Assembly: GCA_963720645.1 (NCBI GenBank)
Contig: CAVRFX010000026.1
Span: 500,696 to 564,695 of the forward strand
Length of the DNA: 64,000 bases
Source of the DNA: RYN-230 sp963720645
GTDB taxonomy: Bacteria > Actinomycetota > Actinomycetes > Streptosporangiales > Streptosporangiaceae
Direction of reading: 5' to 3'
Shown in pieces: positions 51,948 to 59,909 of the stretch (position 1 is its first letter; the number at the start of each line of letters is the position of its first letter). The notes beneath the pieces were generated by a model. The model saw nothing but the letters and a program-made list of their open reading frames with translations. It had not been told where the DNA came from and made no database searches. Made by a program: the position numbers and the translations under genes.

Positions 51948-51990
51948 GGTACGAGTTAACCGTACCACATAGGTACTAAATTTAGGTACC
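51948..51990 (-). promoter_or_regulatory. Palindromic operator region of yefM-yoeB
   Basis: GGTACG-AGTTAAC-CGTACC (51948-51966) is a perfect inverted repeat. It is followed by GGTAC-TAAATTTA-GGTACC (51972-51990), a second near-palindrome with the same GGTAC arms. The stretch is AT-rich and lies just before the antitoxin start, as expected for YefM autorepression. Exact -10/-35 not assigned. Confidence 0.65.
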
Positions 51991-52243
51991 AGAGTGCTCC
52001 GGCCGACGACTGTCGATGGACCGCGGCCGGTCTAGGATGCGGGATGGCTTCGACGCGCCGTGGCCAGATGAGAACCTGACCGTACCCAGTCGAGGTGATC
52101 AGCATCAAGGACCAAGGTTCTGGAGCAGGGCATCGAGGGTGAGTTCCTCCTCGATGCGGTGGTTGCGGCGGCGCATACCGGCGGCGAGTTCCGGGTCCCA
52201 CGGCGTGAGCGTGGCCCGGTGTGTCCTGCTATCTTGCGTGTCT
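51991..52243. other. Gene-free stretch with a possible coding relic
   Basis: No complete gene. On the minus strand, about 52095-52210, one frame gives T-P-W-D-P-E-L-A-A-G-M-R-R-R-N-H-R-I-E-E-E-L and then a stop. It may be the tail of a lost gene, family unknown. Confidence 0.3.
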
Positions 52244-53944
52244 TCACAACCCGCGCTGGTCGAGAAGCTTGATTAGGTTGCGCTTGCGTTTCTGATCGGC
52301 GCGCAACGCCGCTAGGTAAGCGACGAACTCCGGTGCCGTGCCCAGCTGCTGATGGCAGTACCGGATCTTGCTAAGCAAGGCGGCGACCTGCTGATATACC
52401 GGGTCACCGGTCTGGGACCGGAGCGGTTCGATTGCGCGCAGGTAGACGGGTAGAGCGTCGGCTGGCCGGTCGCTGCTGATCAGGTCGGCGAGGGTGAGCC
52501 ACTGGCGGTCGCTAGCGACACCGGCTGCCGCATCCCACGCCGCGCCGACGTCACCGTCGTCGATTAGTGCGCTGACCCACACCGGGCCCTCGCCCCAGCC
52601 GAAGCCCGCGCGGCTATGCGCGGCGGACGCGGCGGCATCGCTTCGCAGCTGCTGCAAGGCACGCTCGCGCACAGACTCCCATTGCCCGGCTTTGCCCGCC
52701 GCGTCCCGCAGGGCGCGGTAGCTGGCCAGTGTCCGGCCGGTGTCGAAGGCGTTCTGCCGTGCGGCCAGAGCCTTGCCGAACGCCCCGGTGGCCTCATACC
52801 GCGCAGCCAAGTAGTCCACCAGCCGGGCATCCAGGCTCCCGGCTGCTTCGCGCAAGCCACGCTCCGCCCACTCGAGGGCTTCATCCGCACGGCCGACCTC
52901 GTCGAGCTCCTGGGCGATCATCAGGTGCGTATATCCGCTCGGCAGTAGTTCGGCCGCGTATATGGCGACCAGCGCGTCCACGTCCCCGGCGCTGCGCAGC
53001 AACTCCTGCATCAGGTATTTCTCGTGCCACCCGGAAGGATTCTTCTGCCACGCCTGAGTGATCAGCCGACGGTACTCGGCCCACCCGGGTCCCCCGAGCG
53101 CATCGTCGTAGGCGCCGGCATCGAAATCGCTGAGCATCTGCCCGTCTCCGAGGACGAACCCGGCCAGCCATCCGGCCAGCTCAACGGGATCCACCGGCGC
53201 GGCGGCGCAGGCACGGGCATGCGCGTCGGCAAGTTCCTGTGCGCTGCCTCCAATCCACCCATCGGAGTCGTCGGCCTGTTCCAGCGCCTCCAGCACAGCG
53301 GACAGCGCAAAGCCGGCAATGCTTACCGCGTCGGCCGACTGCCGACTGCCGATGAGACCGTCGATCACGGCGACCACTTCGTCAACCTGGGAGGAGTACG
53401 CCTGGGCGTCCGCGTACTCGATGGCCCCATACCGGGAGAAGCCGCGGACATCGAGCAGCTCACCTACCCTGGCCCGGACATTGCTCAGATCCGGCCCAGC
53501 GGCAGCAGCCCGTAGCTCCAGCCGACGGCGCAGCCCCCGGTCCTCGCGGACCTGCTCACGCACCAGCCCGAGCAGGTCGTCGCGGGATAGCCCGTCCAGC
53601 CACGTTTCCAGTGACCGTGCCTTCGCGGCGGCAGCCACCTGCTGAGCCGGAACGTCACCAGGGTGGCCCAGCACGGTCAGCCCGACCGCGACCAAGTGCT
53701 TACAGAAGAAACCTTCCCGACCATGCGGACACGAGCACTCACCCGTGAGACCGTCATCGTCGCCTAGATCCAGCACAACCTCGTAGGCGTCCGTACCGTA
53801 GACCGTCGCCGTGACCTGACCCACGCCGATCTCCAGATCGCCCACCGCGTCCAGATAACCCTGTCCACGGCCAAACGACCTCTCCCCCGCCACCCGCTGC
53901 AGATCCGCCTCGCCGAACAACCGAGCCATCGTCATGGCGGCCAT
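52244..53944 (-). CDS. SWIM zinc-finger protein with helical-repeat C-terminal region
   Basis: A 566-residue protein. The SWIM motif CxCx(n)CxH is complete: C70-S-C72 ... C81-K-H83. Such motifs bind DNA or proteins in MuDR transposases, Sws1 and bacterial SWI2/SNF2-associated proteins. After it come about 450 residues of alpha-helices with TPR-like pairs (A-D-E-A-L-E-W-A-E-R-G-L, A-L-A-A-R-Q-N-A-F) and an aromatic-acidic middle. No nuclease or ATPase motif is seen. Two upstream genes are on the same strand and probably co-transcribed. The last 75 codons before the end are duplicated next to the recombinase remnant. Function unknown; partner role in DNA transactions or defence is possible. Confidence 0.85.
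   Translation of the reverse strand: MAAMTMARLFGEADLQRVAGERSFGRGQGYLDAVGDLEIGVGQVTATVYGTDAYEVVLDLGDDDGLTGECSCPHGREGFFCKHLVAVGLTVLGHPGDVPAQQVAAAAKARSLETWLDGLSRDDLLGLVREQVREDRGLRRRLELRAAAAGPDLSNVRARVGELLDVRGFSRYGAIEYADAQAYSSQVDEVVAVIDGLIGSRQSADAVSIAGFALSAVLEALEQADDSDGWIGGSAQELADAHARACAAAPVDPVELAGWLAGFVLGDGQMLSDFDAGAYDDALGGPGWAEYRRLITQAWQKNPSGWHEKYLMQELLRSAGDVDALVAIYAAELLPSGYTHLMIAQELDEVGRADEALEWAERGLREAAGSLDARLVDYLAARYEATGAFGKALAARQNAFDTGRTLASYRALRDAAGKAGQWESVRERALQQLRSDAAASAAHSRAGFGWGEGPVWVSALIDDGDVGAAWDAAAGVASDRQWLTLADLISSDRPADALPVYLRAIEPLRSQTGDPVYQQVAALLSKIRYCHQQLGTAPEFVAYLAALRADQKRKRNLIKLLDQRGL
52321..52548 (-). repeat. 228-bp source segment within the SWIM gene
   Basis: This is the resident copy of the duplicated segment. 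It is in frame within the intact SWIM gene, so it is probably the source and 50930-51157 the displaced copy. Confidence 0.9.
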
Positions 53945-54031
53945 CGAACACCATCAGGCCATCGGCTCGCCGCCCAGACGCAGCAGATGCACGCACCATT
54001 CCCAAGACAAGCCGACCTGGTTTCTCACCAA

Positions 54032-54601
54032 TCAGTCAAGGGGCTGTACCCGCGAATCCATCACGCCCGTCCCTGGGCATGTCACCGGCCAATGCCAATC
54101 TGGGCACGCATCGCGCCATGCCTCGGCCGGCAGCGGTATCTCCTGGCGCGCGAGAAACCGCATAACCTCATCCGCCCGGTCAGGCAGCTCCACATAGCCG
54201 AGCACCTCATGCCCGGCAACGTCCCCGCACGCATACAGCCCGGCCAGCACGCCGACGCCAACCAGGTGTGCCTCAGCGACCCGGCCATGCCCTGCCAGGC
54301 GGCGCACATCCTCCAGATACGGCCCCACTATGCCGTCGATCAGCTCTCCGGCTGCCGTCCAGGGCTGCACATACCGCCCTCGGTGCATTCCGGCGAGCTC
54401 CGCCAGATCGTCGATGTCCAGCCCGCGCAACCGCTTGGAAACAGACGCCTCAACCTGGTCGCGGCTCGGCGGGGTGATCGCCTCAGCGGCCAGATTCTCC
54501 AACTCCGCTACCAGCTCGGGATGACTGCCGGTTAGCCAGGCGAGTACCTGCACGGCCTCCTGCGGCCTCAACGACCCCAGCGCCGTACTCCCCTGCTTCA
54601 C
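54032..54601 (-). CDS. Unknown protein coupled to the DUF6933-like gene
   Basis: A 189-residue soluble, acidic, mostly helical protein. I do not recognise a family. Visible features are L-R-P-Q-E-A-V-Q-V-L-A-W-L, D-I-D-D-L-A-E-L-A-G-M-H-R-G-R-Y-V and a Trp-rich end (W-R-D-A-C-P-D-W-H-W-P). Its ATG overlaps the stop of the upstream gene by 4 bp (ATGA), and the SWIM gene follows 87 bp later, so the three form a likely operon. Confidence 0.65.
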   Translation of the reverse strand: MKQGSTALGSLRPQEAVQVLAWLTGSHPELVAELENLAAEAITPPSRDQVEASVSKRLRGLDIDDLAELAGMHRGRYVQPWTAAGELIDGIVGPYLEDVRRLAGHGRVAEAHLVGVGVLAGLYACGDVAGHEVLGYVELPDRADEVMRFLARQEIPLPAEAWRDACPDWHWPVTCPGTGVMDSRVQPLD

Positions 54602-55146
54602 CGGCCTGACTCCTTGAGGCGCCGGGCCGCCAGCTCGATCGGGGGCTGGTAGCCGCGGGCACTGTTGATGTTGCGGTGAAGCGACCGGTTGAGCGCGCCG
54701 AGGTCAGTGCCCATCAGGCCACCAGACTCGGCGATCGTGTGCCGGCAGAGGAAGGCCATGTCGTTCATGCAGCCCAGGACACTGCGGTCAGCCGTCTTGG
54801 CGAGGATCAGGTCCTGTGGCTCCAGCCCCGCGAACACGGCGGACGGCAGCCCCTCGCAGGCAAGCTCTCGCTCGATCAGGCGGCTGACCAACGGGCCCGT
54901 CGCACGCAGACCCGGCGCGTTCACATTTGCCTCGAAGATAGAGAAAAGCGTGGCCGCGTGGGTCAGCAGCAGGCACTTGCGACGATCGAACCACAACAAA
55001 TTCGCGTACCAGTCCTCCCCGTCCGGCGCTGGCGCCGGCTTCGCGGCAAGCGCCGGCCCGATGACGGCGAGAAGCTTGCTCGTGCACCGCAAAATCACCA
55101 GGCGATCGTACGCCGGGCTACCGCACACCAAGCCCGTAAGGCTCAC
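54598..55146 (-). CDS. DUF6933-like protein
   Basis: A 182-residue protein. L-V-I-L-R-C-T-S-K-L-L-A, then E-D-W-Y-A-N-L-L-W-F-D-R-R-K-C-L-L-L-T-H and a terminal H-R-N-I-N-S-A-R-G-Y-Q-P-P-I-E region. This is the pattern I know from DUF6933 proteins, whose function is unknown. The family would start at the GTG 55098. The longer start at 55146 has a G-rich run before it, so the N-terminus is uncertain. It is first in the DUF6933-unknown-SWIM set. The 258 bp upstream contain no gene. Confidence 0.65.
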   Translation of the reverse strand: MSLTGLVCGSPAYDRLVILRCTSKLLAVIGPALAAKPAPAPDGEDWYANLLWFDRRKCLLLTHAATLFSIFEANVNAPGLRATGPLVSRLIERELACEGLPSAVFAGLEPQDLILAKTADRSVLGCMNDMAFLCRHTIAESGGLMGTDLGALNRSLHRNINSARGYQPPIELAARRLKESGR

Positions 55147-55404
55147 GTACCCGTCCCATGCGGCCTGCCCGGCACCGCCGAACGGGCCTCAATAACCAGT
55201 TGACCTACGGTGTTGATTGGTTGCCATGTTCTGGGTGCCCTGCCGGGGGCGCCCTGTCTGAGCTGCGAAAGCAGCCCTCTTACCCGCCGGGACGCAGCTG
55301 AGTGTCGATTTTTGGCGCCGCCAGATGAACCGTTGCCTCGTTATCAAGTATGAGCGGTCGAGCCAGTGCGGCAGTCTGAGCCGGTGTGGTGCTCTGGTGG
55401 TCGG

Positions 55405-56283
55405 TTATGGGCGGATGGCGCGAAGCAGGAGGTAGTCAATTATCTGCCGTCGCCAGAGCAGGTCCACCTGCCACAGCAGCAAGCGCGCGGCGGCCTGCTG
55501 CCCGGCGGGCGCAGCCATCGCGCCTGCCAGCCGTGCTGCGGCGAGCCGGAGCGCAGGGGCGATCACGCGATCGCCGCATACCCTGACCTCCACCTCGGCC
55601 AGGCCAGCCGCCCGCGCCGCCGCGGCGATCTGCCCTGCTGTCATGGCCATGGTGGGCCGGAGCCCGAACACGCGCAGCTGAGTCAGCCCAGCTAGCAGCT
55701 CAGCGGGGCTAACCGGCCACCGCTGGACAGGGATGTCGGAGATGCTCAGCACGCCGCCCGGACGCAGCACCCGGTAACACTCTTCGAAAAAGGCCTTGCG
55801 GGAGCGGAAATGGAACGCGGCCTCCACGCTGATGACTCCATCGATGGTCCCATCGGCGACCGGCAGCTGGGCGGCGTCTCCGGCCACGGCAGCAGCCGCG
55901 GCCTTCCTGAGCTGCTCCCGGCCCGCCCTGAGCTGCCACTCGGTGATGTTGACCGCCACCAGCCGACGCGGGCGGACTACCTGGGCGATCAGCGGATCCT
56001 GGGTACCGAGCCCGTTTCCTGCGTCCAGGATCACGCCCCCGGCGGGCAGCGCGGACGCGAGCGTCATGACGAGCCGCCGGCATGCGTCCCCGGCCTCACC
56101 CTCCGAACCCGGCCCATCCCACAACCCCAGGTTCAGCCAGCCTGGCGCCGGGGCCAGGAAGAAGTCCGATCCGATGCTCTCGTAAACACGTGCGGCGGGA
56201 TTGCGGCCCTGCCTGAGCATCGCGGCGGCATGCCGCGCATGCTGGCCTGTCCATCCCGCCATCCACGCTGGCTTAAGTGCCAT
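55405..56283 (-). CDS. SAM-dependent methyltransferase, sugar/natural-product type
   Basis: A 292-residue class I methyltransferase: N-L-G-L-W-D-G before the fold, motif I I-L-D-A-G-N-G-L-G-T-Q-D, A-V-N-I-T-E-W-Q-L at strand 2, V-I-S-V-E-A-A-F-H-F at motif II and L-R-P-G-G-V-L-S-I-S-D at motif III. The G-x-G-x-Q-D and N-I-T variants are those of EryG-like O-methyltransferases and cyclopropane-type relatives. The substrate is unknown. In its motif I the usual second glycine is present but the first is replaced by Ala-Gly-Asn. It has no obvious operon partner in the island. Confidence 0.85.
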   Translation of the reverse strand: MALKPAWMAGWTGQHARHAAAMLRQGRNPAARVYESIGSDFFLAPAPGWLNLGLWDGPGSEGEAGDACRRLVMTLASALPAGGVILDAGNGLGTQDPLIAQVVRPRRLVAVNITEWQLRAGREQLRKAAAAAVAGDAAQLPVADGTIDGVISVEAAFHFRSRKAFFEECYRVLRPGGVLSISDIPVQRWPVSPAELLAGLTQLRVFGLRPTMAMTAGQIAAAARAAGLAEVEVRVCGDRVIAPALRLAAARLAGAMAAPAGQQAAARLLLWQVDLLWRRQIIDYLLLRAIRP

Positions 56284-56693
56284 CCCACCTCACCCTACGG
56301 AACACCCCCGGCCGGCAGACTGCCCACCCGGGTCCCGGACTCATCTAGTGATTAACCTGCACGCCCAGAGACGGATCCATGCACTGACCATGCAGGTCTG
56401 ACTGCACCAGATCCAGGCGTGGCGGAGGCTGGCCTGAAGGTCGCGTCCTCTCACGTCCTGAGGTGAGGGCGAATCTGAGGGTCTTTTACAGCTCTGCGAA
56501 TCCAGCGGGCACTCGTATCGGTTCTGCAGGGGCGCGGTCTGGCCGAATAGTTTGTGTAGTTTTGGGCTGGTTTGCTGAGGTGCGCCCGTGGCCTCGGTGG
56601 TGCCAGATGGCAGCGGCCCGATGTCGGCATGGGCGCCGGGCCGGAACGCTATCGTGGGATATCATAAGGTCAGGCGGAGGGCTGGAGGTGGGT
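56284..56693. promoter_or_regulatory. Divergent intergenic region before vapBC
   Basis: About 410 bp without a gene, less GC-rich than its neighbours near 56480-56580. The vapB ribosome site GGAGGTGGG ends just before its ATG. A TATCATAAGG element at about 56659-56668 could be a -10 region for vapBC. Confidence 0.4.
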
Positions 56694-56915
56694 ATGACGG
56701 ACATGCTCATCCGGGACGTGCCTGATGACGTCATCGCGGCACTGGATGCGCACGCGGGGCGTCTGGGGTTGTCGCGCAGCGAGTACGTGCGCCGCCGCCT
56801 GGCCCAGGATGCGGCGGTGCCTGGTACCCCGGTGACCGTGGATGATCTGGCCCGGTTCGCTGACGTGTTTGCCGACCTGGCTGACTCAGATGTGATGACC
56901 AAGGCCTGGCAGTGA
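56694..56915 (+). CDS. VapB-type antitoxin (ribbon-helix-helix)
   Basis: A 73-residue protein with an N-terminal ribbon-helix-helix DNA-binding region (D-M-L-I-R-D-V-P-D-D-V-I-A-A-L-D-A-H-A, L-G-L-S-R-S-E-Y-V-R-R-R-L) and a C-terminal toxin-binding tail with D-L-A-R-F-A-D-V-F-A-D-L. It would neutralise the coupled PIN toxin and autoregulate. ATG at 56694 has a GGAGG site. Its stop overlaps the toxin start by 4 bp. Confidence 0.88.
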   Translation: MTDMLIRDVPDDVIAALDAHAGRLGLSRSEYVRRRLAQDAAVPGTPVTVDDLARFADVFADLADSDVMTKAWQ

Positions 56916-57318
56916 CGAACTGGCTGATCGACAAGTCCGCGCTCGTCCGCCTGGGCGCCAGCCCTGACGCCGGGCAGTGGGCAGGGCGGATTGAACGCGG
57001 GCTGGTGCGTATCACCACGGTCACGCGGCTGGAGACGGGCTACTCGGCCCGGTCGGGTCCCGACCTGCGGGCCGGGCTGCAGCGGCCGCCCCGTCGTCCA
57101 TGCCGGTGGAATACCTGACCCCGGCGATCGAAGACCGCGCGGTCGAAGTCTTGGCCCTGCTCGCCGACCGCGGCCAGCACCGCGGCCCCTCCATCCCCGA
57201 CCTGATCATTGCTGCCACCGCGGAACTGACCGGCCTCACCGTCTTGCACGTCGATAAGGACTTCGACATCATCGCCCAGACCACAGGTCAGCCGATGGAG
57301 CGCCTCGCTACAGCCTGA
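56912..57318 (+). pseudogene. VapC-type PIN-domain toxin, frameshifted
   Basis: PIN ribonuclease of the VapBC pair. The first part reads N-W-L-I-D-K-S-A-L-V-R-L (first catalytic Asp) and I-T-T-V-T-R-L-E-T-G-Y-S-A-R-S-G (Glu). It continues one base over from about 57100 as M-P-V-E-Y-L-T-P-A-I-E-D-R-A-V-E-V, S-I-P-D-L-I-I-A-A-T-A-E (Asp) and H-V-D-K-D-F-D-I-I-A (Asp). One extra C in the CCCC run at 57089-57092 would restore one gene of about 135 codons. All four acidic catalytic residues are kept, so either the toxin was inactivated by one lesion or the run is miscalled. Confidence 0.85.
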
Positions 57319-57697
57319 ACCGCAGCCCTGGCTACCTGTTTCCCCGCGCCCCACGGACCTCCCCGAAAGTGCATCCATGCAGGTCAGTACTGCGCTCGGA
57401 TGTGGCCCCCGGAGCCGTGTGCGCATGTTCGAATCCTGCCGGGGCGCTCACCGAGCGTCCAGCAACCTAACGGCTGAGCTGGCCCTTTCCCCGATATCCG
57501 CCCGGGGCGAGTCCGCTGAGACAGGTCATCCCGGGCTTCCTGGGGGTGCCGACCTGCGTAATGCCGTTGATGGCGCGTGCGCCCGGGGCTCTTCCCGGAC
57601 CCGACGCCGCCGGGCACGTCCACAAGCCAGTCCAGGACCGGTAACCATCGAGATCGATGTCCTGTCGGCGGACGATGAAATCGTCCCACCCGAGACT
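57319..57697. other. Gene-free stretch holding the distal att copy
   Basis: Apart from the 44-bp tRNA fragment at 57404-57447, no gene is supported. Open frames here are shadows of the tRNA sequence and of low-complexity GC-rich DNA. Confidence 0.5.
57404..57447 (+). repeat. Displaced tRNA-Arg 3' fragment (attR-like)
   Basis: It matches 50120-50163 at 42 of 44 positions. No acceptor 5' strand or D arm precedes it, so it cannot be a tRNA gene. It marks the far end of the putative element. Confidence 0.85.
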
Positions 57698-59800
57698 TCA
57701 CGGGGCTGGCAGCGTGGCAGCGATCCGGTGGCCCTGGTAGCGGCCGGACAGCGTCGCCACCGAGTGCCGGACGTAGTCGAGGTAGCGCACCCGGACAGCC
57801 GCGGAGATCCCGCCCGGCCCGGTGACGGTCAGCCGCGCCCGGATCCGGCCGGCCACCTGGTCCCACCGCACCCGGCCCGCTGACCCGGGTGTCATGCGGT
57901 CCAGCGCACCCGCCGTGAGCCGGATCCCGATGCGGCTGCCGTCCCCGCTGAACCGGAACGTGCCGCCGCGCAGCCCCCAGCCCCGGACGCCGTCGCCGTA
58001 ATACCAGCGCCAGACCGCGTCGCCGACCGCGGCGGCCCCGACGGCGGCCAGCCGCAGGCCGGCCGGCCCGGCCCGGTTGCCCGGCCTGGCGGTGGCGGCG
58101 CGTGACGGCGCGGAGCGTCCGCGGGAACGTGCCGACCACCCGGACCTCCGGTGTCCGGGCCGCGCAGGACGCGTTCATCTGCTTGAGCCCGGCCGGATCC
58201 TTGATGAACCGCTGCACCAGCCCGGACGCGCAGCCGACCGGGTCGTCCATGGCGTTCACGTGCGTGTCGTTGTGGACCAGGATCCAGCGCGCCGACGGGC
58301 CCATGTCGCGGGCGGTCTGGCGGCCCTCGAACGGCGTGGTGAGCGAGTCGAGGTCGCCGGAGAGCACCAGCACCGGCAGGTTCCGCGGCGCGTACGGGGC
58401 CGGGGTGACGATCGGCGGGTCCGGATGAGCCGGGGCCGGCCAGTCCAGGCACGCGTCGAACTCCTCCTCCGGCTCGGTCACCCACTCGTGGACGGTGAAC
58501 GGCGCGAACGCGCCGGCCGGGCAGCGCGGCGAGCGCGCGCGCGTACGACGCGGCCCGCTGGGCCGGCGTCTGGCGGTAGCTGAACGGCTGCGGGTAGTCC
58601 AGGCACGTCGTGGCCTGGTACAGGCCGTCGTTGAACTCGCCGCACCGGGCCTGAGGTCCCGGTGTAGACGTCCTGCTCGGTCAGCCGCAGCAGCGGCACG
58701 GGGTCGTGGTCGCGCAGCAGCGCCCGGCCGGCCGCGTCGAGCTCCCGGTAGACGCCGCTGTCTGAGCCGGCGTCGTTGACCATCTGGATCAGCTCGGATC
58801 ACGCCGACGTGCTCGGTCACCCGGCGGCCGAACGGCGTCCTCGTCCGGCCGGTCACCGGGTGGCGGCGCAGGTACCTGGCCAGCACGCCGATCCGCGCCC
58901 ACGAGTGGCCCGGCGCGGCGCGGTGGCAGGCCACGCTGCGGCTGCAGGAGATATTGAATGCTCTCCGCGCGGTGCGGATCATATGCGGGTAAAACGGATT
59001 GGCCCCGCTGACTGGATACGCCGCGTCCAGGGTCACCGAGCGGAGCAACTTCGCGTACCGCGCGGTGAGCACCTGCCCGAAGAAGGTGCCGTAGGAGTCG
59101 CCGTAGAAATCGACCTTGCCGGTCCGCAGCCGGCGCAGCAGCAGCGCCACGTCCCTGGCCGCGTTCGCCGTGGTGTAAAGGTCGCTGGCCTGCACGTAGC
59201 CGCCGCCCGGCAGCTTGCGGGTGTGGTTCAGCTGCCGGCCGCACTTGCCGGTGTCGAGCGGTGTAGGCGGCGATGCCGTCGGCCGCCTTCCAGTCCTGCA
59301 CGGCCTTGCACAGGAAGGCCGAGGAGTTCCCGGTGCCGCGCAGGTTGACCAGCAGCAGGTTGCGCCGGGCCGAGCAGCGGCAGGAAGGTGCCGCGGTAGT
59401 CCGGGGCGTAGTCGGTGGTCGGGAAGCCGGGGCCGCCCTGGACGGCGAGGATCGGTCCCGACGGCCGTGCCGCTGGTCGCCGGGTACCACTGGAAGCCCA
59501 GCTTGATGTGGCCCGGCGGCCGGGTCCCGGTAGTCCAGCGGCACGTTGATCCTGGTGCACCAGGCCAGCCGGGAGACCTTGCACGGCGGGATCGTCACCG
59601 AGCCGACCCGGATCGGGTGGCGGCTGCGCGGCGGGGCCCGGCAGCGCCGCGGCAGCGGACTGGGCCGTGGACACCGGGCCGCCACTCGCCCCCGGCGACA
59701 TGGAGCTCGCGAAAGCCGGCGCGGCACCGAGGACTGCCACGGCCACCGCGCCCGCAGCAGCCTTGCCAACGAACCTCGCCAACGGCGGCAGATGCGACAT
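57698..59800 (-). pseudogene. Secreted alpha/beta hydrolase (tripeptidyl-aminopeptidase-like), multiply frameshifted
   Basis: Pieces in all three minus frames line up in order. They are: a signal peptide (A-A-A-G-A-V-A-V-A-V-L-G-A-A-P-A-F-A) from 59800; I-N-V-P-L-D-Y-R-D-P; A-V-Q-G-G-P-G-F-P-T-T-D-Y; L-L-L-V-N-L-R-G-T-G-N-S; and the nucleophile elbow Y-G-D-S-Y-G-T-F-F-G. Then come the TAP-like C-terminal P-V-L-V-L-S-G-D-L-D-S-L-T-T-P and L-V-H-N-D-T-H-V-N-A, and a final piece to 57698. At least six one-base shifts are needed. The density is far above the rest of the window, so this is probably a decayed gene, though locally poor sequence cannot be excluded. Confidence 0.75.
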
Positions 59801-59909
59801 GCGGACAAGATCTCATCCGGGCCAGGTTCGGGCAAGACCACGAACTGGCCCACCACCTGCGCAGCTGGCGACGGCGCCAACCTGATCCAGCAGGCCCGCC
59901 CCGTCACCG

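Larger units (their letters stand above)
50120..57447. mobile_element. Putative degenerate integrated element in tRNA-Arg, about 7.3 kb
   Basis: The element is bounded by the 44-bp direct repeats of the tRNA 3' half. The end next to the intact tRNA carries a recombinase remnant, as expected for an integrated element. Cargo is a YefM-YoeB pair, a SWIM zinc-finger protein with two coupled unknown genes, a methyltransferase and a VapBC pair. No replication, relaxase or phage structural genes are seen, so it is an island or the ruin of an integrative plasmid. GC is not clearly different from the host. Confidence 0.7.

Noticed and set aside
57384..57697. Coding sequence over the distal att copy
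   Set aside because: The frame is an artefact of antisense tRNA sequence (A/G-x-x-R-I-R-T-C pattern) and GC-rich DNA.
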